Made by a program: the position numbers and the translations under genes. The notes under the pieces were generated by a model. The model made no database searches. It saw only the letters and a list, made by a program, of their open reading frames with translations, and had not been told where the DNA came from. Below, piece by piece: positions 60,542 through 64,000 of a stretch of 64,000 bases of DNA (positions are counted from its first letter, which is position 1; every line of letters begins with the position of its first letter). Source of the stretch: Tenacibaculum caenipelagi (GTDB lineage: Bacteria > Bacteroidota > Bacteroidia > Flavobacteriales > Flavobacteriaceae); the NCBI RefSeq assembly GCF_004363005.1, contig NZ_SNYH01000002.1:434001-498000 (forward strand), given 5' to 3'.

Positions 60542-61132
60542 ATGGTTCAAACGTTTCAAAAAGTATTTAGCAAAGAAATAACTGGATTGGGAGTAATAAG
60601 CATTCGTCCGTTTCAATTAGAAATTGATCCACCAATGTTGCATAGTTGGGTAACAAAACCGTATGCAAAATATTGGGGAATGTTGGAAAAATCTTTAGAA
60701 GAAGTACGTGCCGAATATCAAGAAATTGAAAATAGCCGACATCATCATAGTTATATAGGGATGTTAAATGATACTCCTGTGTTTTTGATGGAACAATACA
60801 AAGCATCAAAAGATATTATAGCAAACTATTACGATGTACAGGAAAATGATTACGGAATGCACGTTTTAGTAGCTCCAGTGGAAAAAAGAATGCCACAGTT
60901 TACTTGGTATGTATTTTCAACTATTATCGATTATTTTTTCAGTTTGCCACAAATAGAAAGAATTGTCGTTGAGCCTGATGTGAACAACGATAAGATTCAT
61001 ACGCTAAATAAAAAAGCAGGTTTTGTATATCAAAAAGAAATTGAGTTACCACACAAAAAAGCTGCACTAGCTTTTTGTACAAAAGAGATGTACCAATCAG
61101 CTTTAACCAAACTAGAACAACATGACAAATAA
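60542..61132 (+). CDS. GNAT N-acyltransferase (IucB/AlcB-like), stand-alone copy
   Basis: A 196-residue hydroxylamine acyltransferase similar throughout to the first domain of the preceding fusion (shared ISIRPFQLE-, YWGM, MHVLVAPVEK, ERIVVEPDVNN). It should transfer an acyl group (acetyl or succinyl; not predictable) to the N-hydroxy diamine. Two bases separate it from the fusion gene. Its end overlaps the next gene by 11 bases (ATGACAAATAA). Confidence 0.88.
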   Translation: MVQTFQKVFSKEITGLGVISIRPFQLEIDPPMLHSWVTKPYAKYWGMLEKSLEEVRAEYQEIENSRHHHSYIGMLNDTPVFLMEQYKASKDIIANYYDVQENDYGMHVLVAPVEKRMPQFTWYVFSTIIDYFFSLPQIERIVVEPDVNNDKIHTLNKKAGFVYQKEIELPHKKAALAFCTKEMYQSALTKLEQHDK

Positions 61133-62954
61133 TATAGCACATTTACAACCCGATGTATGGAGGTTTGTAAATCGTCAATTAATAAAAAAAGCAATTAGCG
61201 AATTCTCTCACGAACTTATTTTAACTCCTGAATTTATTTCAGAAGAAGAGGATGAATGTACATACCAAATAACTTCTGATAATAATAAGTTTATCTATCG
61301 ATTTAAAGCAAAAAAATATTTGCTTGATCACTGGTTGGTAGATGCGAAAAGTATCACCAAAAAGAATAGTACTTCAGAAGAAGTTTATCTAGATGCATTG
61401 CATTTTATAACAGAGTTTCAGAACACGTTAGGTATTCCTAATGAGTTTTTAGCAACCTATTTAGAAGAAATAACAAGTACACTTTCAGGAGCAGCATATA
61501 AATATGTAAATGAGAAATTTTCAGCAGATGAATTAGCAGAGAAAAGTTTTCAAGAAATAGAACACGCGATGACTGAAGGTCACCCCTGTTTTGTAGCAAA
61601 TAATGGTAGAATAGGATTCAATATTGATGATTATCATGCATATGCACCAGAAAGCAATCATCCTTTTAAACTAGTATGGATCGCAGTACATAAGAAATAT
61701 GCGACCTACACAGCTGTTAAAGGATATGAATATGAAAAACTTTTAAAAAGTGAATTAGGAGAAGAAAAACTAATCTCATTTAAAGAAGTTGTAAAGAAGC
61801 AAAATGTAGCCTTAGAAAATTACATTTTTATGCCCGTACATCCTTGGCAATGGAAAAATAAAATTATAGCTGTTTTTGGGGCTGATATTGCTCAGAAAAA
61901 CATCATTTTAGTTGGGGAAAGTGATGATGAATTTTCAGCACAGCAATCTATCAGAACACTATTTAACGTATCACATCCAGAAAAGCTATATACTAAAACA
62001 GCGTTATCTATTTTAAACATGGGCTTTATGCGTGGATTATCTCCGTATTATATGCAAAGCACCCCACACATCACAAAATGGATAACAGATTTGTTGGTAG
62101 ACGATACGTATTTGCAAAATAATGGTTTTACCATGTTAGGTGAAGTAGCAACGGTAGGATATCACAACCATTATTACGAAGTTTTAGGAAAAACGAATCC
62201 GCATAATAAAATGTTATCGACCTTGTGGCGTGAGAGTCCGTTTACAAAAATTAGCTCCAATCAACGTGTGCTTACCATGGCTGCTTTATTACATGTAGAT
62301 TATCAAGAAAAATTATTGTTGACTGCTTTAATAGATGCATCACCTTATAATACTACTACTTGGGTTCAACGTTATTTAAAAGCTTATTTAGCTCCTTTAT
62401 TGCATTGTTTCTATAAGTACGAATTTGTGTTTATGCCACACGGAGAAAATCTTATTCTAGTATTAGAAGAAAGCACTCCTGTACATGTTTTAATGAAAGA
62501 CATTACGGAAGAAGTAATTGTTTTTAATGAAGAAATACACTTACCAGAACACGCTGAAAGATTGTTTACTAAAACTTCTGATAAAATGAAAGTGCTAACC
62601 ATTTTTACAGATGTTTTCGATTGCTTTTTCCGTTTTATGGCACAACAATTAGACAGTTATGCAAACTTTTCAGAAGAAAACTTCTGGGAATTGGTGGCAG
62701 AATGTGTGTATGAGTATCAGGAAGAGCATCCTGAGTTTATAGAAAAATATAAACGATATGATTTGTTTGTTGATGAGTTTGATCGCTGTTGTTTAAATAG
62801 ATTACAATTAAGCAATACAAAACAAATGTTGAGTTTAGCTAATCCAATCGAGAGCTTAAAACTGAAAGGAACTTTAGAAAATCCATTAGCGAAATTTAAA
62901 AAAGAAGTAGAAGTAAAAAGTTACTCTAAAGATATAGAATTTAAAAAGAATTAA
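61122..62954 (+). CDS. IucA/IucC siderophore synthetase, stand-alone copy
   Basis: A 610-residue NIS synthetase, paralogous to the second domain of the fusion (EGHPCFVANNGRIGF near 156, FMPVHPWQW near 239, KTALSILNMGFMRGL, MPHGENLILVLEES near 439). It begins MTNNIAHLQPDVWRFVNRQL, matching the fusion sequence just after Met200 there. Two synthetases imply two condensations, for example the two ends of a citrate or successive joining of hydroxamate units. Residue-level type (A, B or C) cannot be set by eye. Confidence 0.92.
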   Translation: MTNNIAHLQPDVWRFVNRQLIKKAISEFSHELILTPEFISEEEDECTYQITSDNNKFIYRFKAKKYLLDHWLVDAKSITKKNSTSEEVYLDALHFITEFQNTLGIPNEFLATYLEEITSTLSGAAYKYVNEKFSADELAEKSFQEIEHAMTEGHPCFVANNGRIGFNIDDYHAYAPESNHPFKLVWIAVHKKYATYTAVKGYEYEKLLKSELGEEKLISFKEVVKKQNVALENYIFMPVHPWQWKNKIIAVFGADIAQKNIILVGESDDEFSAQQSIRTLFNVSHPEKLYTKTALSILNMGFMRGLSPYYMQSTPHITKWITDLLVDDTYLQNNGFTMLGEVATVGYHNHYYEVLGKTNPHNKMLSTLWRESPFTKISSNQRVLTMAALLHVDYQEKLLLTALIDASPYNTTTWVQRYLKAYLAPLLHCFYKYEFVFMPHGENLILVLEESTPVHVLMKDITEEVIVFNEEIHLPEHAERLFTKTSDKMKVLTIFTDVFDCFFRFMAQQLDSYANFSEENFWELVAECVYEYQEEHPEFIEKYKRYDLFVDEFDRCCLNRLQLSNTKQMLSLANPIESLKLKGTLENPLAKFKKEVEVKSYSKDIEFKKN

Positions 62955-64000
62955 ATGGAAAAACAAAATAGAGTAAGAGCTGTAGACTTTGTAAGAGGGT
63001 TTAGTGTTCTTGTTATGATTCCAGTGCATGTGATGATGATTTTTTCAAGTATGGATACTTGGGAAAATTCGATAACTGGAAATATAGCTCAGTTATTAGA
63101 AAGAGGATCACCTGTTTTCCTTATTGTAATGGGGATTTCATTTGCATTCTCAAGAAACTCAAATAAAAAAGGAATTCTTAAAAAAGCGTTATTCATTATT
63201 ACTTTAGGGTACATTTTAAACTTCTTAAGATTTATAGTGCCACTTTTGTTTTTTGGAGGTTTCCCAGAAAGCTTTGTAAAGGCAAGCGGGCTTCAAGTAA
63301 GTGATTCATATAGCATGCTAAACTACTTCTTAAAAGGAGATATGTTTCAATTGATTGGTATATCATTATTTTTAATAGGTATATCGTTTAAGTTCTTAAT
63401 TAAAAATAAAAACATACTTATAGTTATTGCATTGGTTGTCATGTGGCTTTCAAAAGTAGTAAGTGGTATTCAACTAGGAATTCCTGGGGTAGATTATGTT
63501 TTAAATCTTATTTGGGGTAATAACTTTGATGTATACTTCCCTTTATTTCCGTGGATTTCCTTTATTCTGATGGGGTTATATCTAGGATTAAGATATCAGG
63601 AAGCATCTGAAAACGCTGATAAATCTTTATTCAGACCAATGTTGTATATCGGTATCGTTTTTCTCGTAATAGGGAAGTTACTATGTGATTATAATTATGA
63701 GTACCATTTTGGAGATTATTATCATTTAGGTCCAGGAGGAAGTATGGGGTTAATGGGATGTATTTTAGTTCTTTTCTGGGTGTATTATTTAATAGAGCGA
63801 AATCTGCCTAAGAACAATTATGTAAGTAAGTTGTTCTTTTACTGCAGTAAAAATGTCACTCCTTTTTATATCATACAATGGGTGTTAATTTACTGGTTGT
63901 TAGTGTTTTCGGAGTTCTCGGCTTATAGTGAACCAATGGTTTTAGCCATTATGTTAGCTGTAAACTTAGGAACTTTTGGATTATTGTATCTATTTAACAA
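62955..64000 (+). CDS. DUF1624/HGSNAT-like membrane acyltransferase (partial, runs off the window)
   Basis: An open frame from ATG 62955 to the window end, at least 348 residues, no stop. It begins MEKQNRVRAVDFVRGFSVLV and continues with MIPVHVMMIF, the conserved start of heparan-alpha-glucosaminide N-acetyltransferase-like (DUF1624/YeiB-like) proteins, where the Asp and His near residues 11 and 24 are conserved. About ten helices are seen. It starts directly at the synthetase stop (TAAATGG), so it belongs to the operon. It may acylate the siderophore or an intermediate from acyl-CoA across the membrane; that role is inferred. Confidence 0.8.
   Translation, partial: MEKQNRVRAVDFVRGFSVLVMIPVHVMMIFSSMDTWENSITGNIAQLLERGSPVFLIVMGISFAFSRNSNKKGILKKALFIITLGYILNFLRFIVPLLFFGGFPESFVKASGLQVSDSYSMLNYFLKGDMFQLIGISLFLIGISFKFLIKNKNILIVIALVVMWLSKVVSGIQLGIPGVDYVLNLIWGNNFDVYFPLFPWISFILMGLYLGLRYQEASENADKSLFRPMLYIGIVFLVIGKLLCDYNYEYHFGDYYHLGPGGSMGLMGCILVLFWVYYLIERNLPKNNYVSKLFFYCSKNVTPFYIIQWVLIYWLLVFSEFSAYSEPMVLAIMLAVNLGTFGLLYLFN

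Noticed and set aside
54102..64000. Recent horizontal transfer of the siderophore operon
   Set aside because: No integrase, transposase, tRNA target or direct repeats at the left border, and base and codon use look like the neighbours by eye.
1..64000. CRISPR arrays, prophage, insertion sequences
   Set aside because: No regularly spaced repeats, cas, phage or transposase genes were found on either strand.

Overview
The window is chromosomal DNA from a marine-type member of the Bacteroidota, most likely family Flavobacteriaceae and plausibly Tenacibaculum or a near relative. Evidence: low GC content, promoters with the Bacteroidota -7 element TAnnTTTG, almost no Shine-Dalgarno sequences, many TAATG/ATGA gene overlaps, the mutY-ssb-gldE-gldD gliding/type IX secretion block, and a hydroxamate siderophore cluster of the kind expected from bisucaberin/tenacibactin producers. 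The genus is inference. No tRNA, rRNA, insertion sequence, phage gene or CRISPR array was seen.

Layout. 1-4.2 kb: small stress and regulatory genes (DJ-1/PfpI protein, tautomerase, Crp-like regulator, SRPBCC protein, GlxA-type AraC regulator) with one frameshifted VOC/PhnB-like gene. 4.2-8.5 kb: molybdenum cofactor operon (moaA, a 57-residue membrane protein, moeA, a 90-residue membrane protein, moaC, mobA). 8.5-18.2 kb: membrane MutS-like ATPase, uvrC, patatin-barrel protein, RNase E/G, a 29-residue basic protein, HU, mutY, ssb. 18.2-23.1 kb: gldE, gldD, heme A synthase, a copper-type HMA lipoprotein, an EamA transporter. 23.2-27.6 kb: an active/inactive M16 peptidase pair, then L21 and L27. 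27.6-31.7 kb: a LytTR response regulator and TPR histidine kinase, preceded by an exact 21-bp-period direct repeat and a possible small RNA; dinB follows. 31.7-34.3 kb: a translationally coupled trhO-trhP-ferredoxin operon for tRNA 5-hydroxyuridine. 34.5-40.3 kb: asd, an HD hydrolase, a second possible small RNA, a crotonase, an NtrY-like kinase, a lipoprotein and holB. 40.4-43.5 kb: feoA-feoB plus a 37-residue Cys-rich FeoB partner, with a palindromic operator in the promoter. 43.6-49.3 kb: brnQ, hydrolase, upp, two membrane proteins, trmB, a GC-rich intergenic repeat, an alkyltransferase-like protein and a DUF4269 gene. 49.5-53.9 kb: Fe-S and electron transfer genes (mrp, nfu, ferredoxin reductase, a di-iron fatty acid hydroxylase family protein, 2Fe-2S ferredoxin). 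54.1-64 kb: siderophore operon, cut by the right edge.

The siderophore operon is the clearest system. A PLP decarboxylase should make a diamine, a flavin monooxygenase should N-hydroxylate it, GNAT acyltransferases should make the hydroxamate, and IucA/IucC (NIS) synthetases should condense the product; an MFS protein probably exports it. The acyltransferase-synthetase pair is duplicated in tandem, fused in one copy (805 residues) and split with an 11-base overlap in the other. A membrane acyltransferase of the DUF1624 type follows. Two synthetases suggest a product needing two distinct condensations. Together with feoAB, the window holds two separate iron-uptake routes.

The least explained features are two intergenic loci (about 27.65-27.75 kb and 36.30-36.38 kb). 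Each has a promoter-like element and a terminator hairpin, and they share a similar double C-run motif in opposite orientation. As predicted, the two transcripts would be partly complementary. Both have LytTR-like repeats 21-22 bp apart upstream of the promoter, and the first lies next to a LytTR two-component system. All of this is read by eye and untested.
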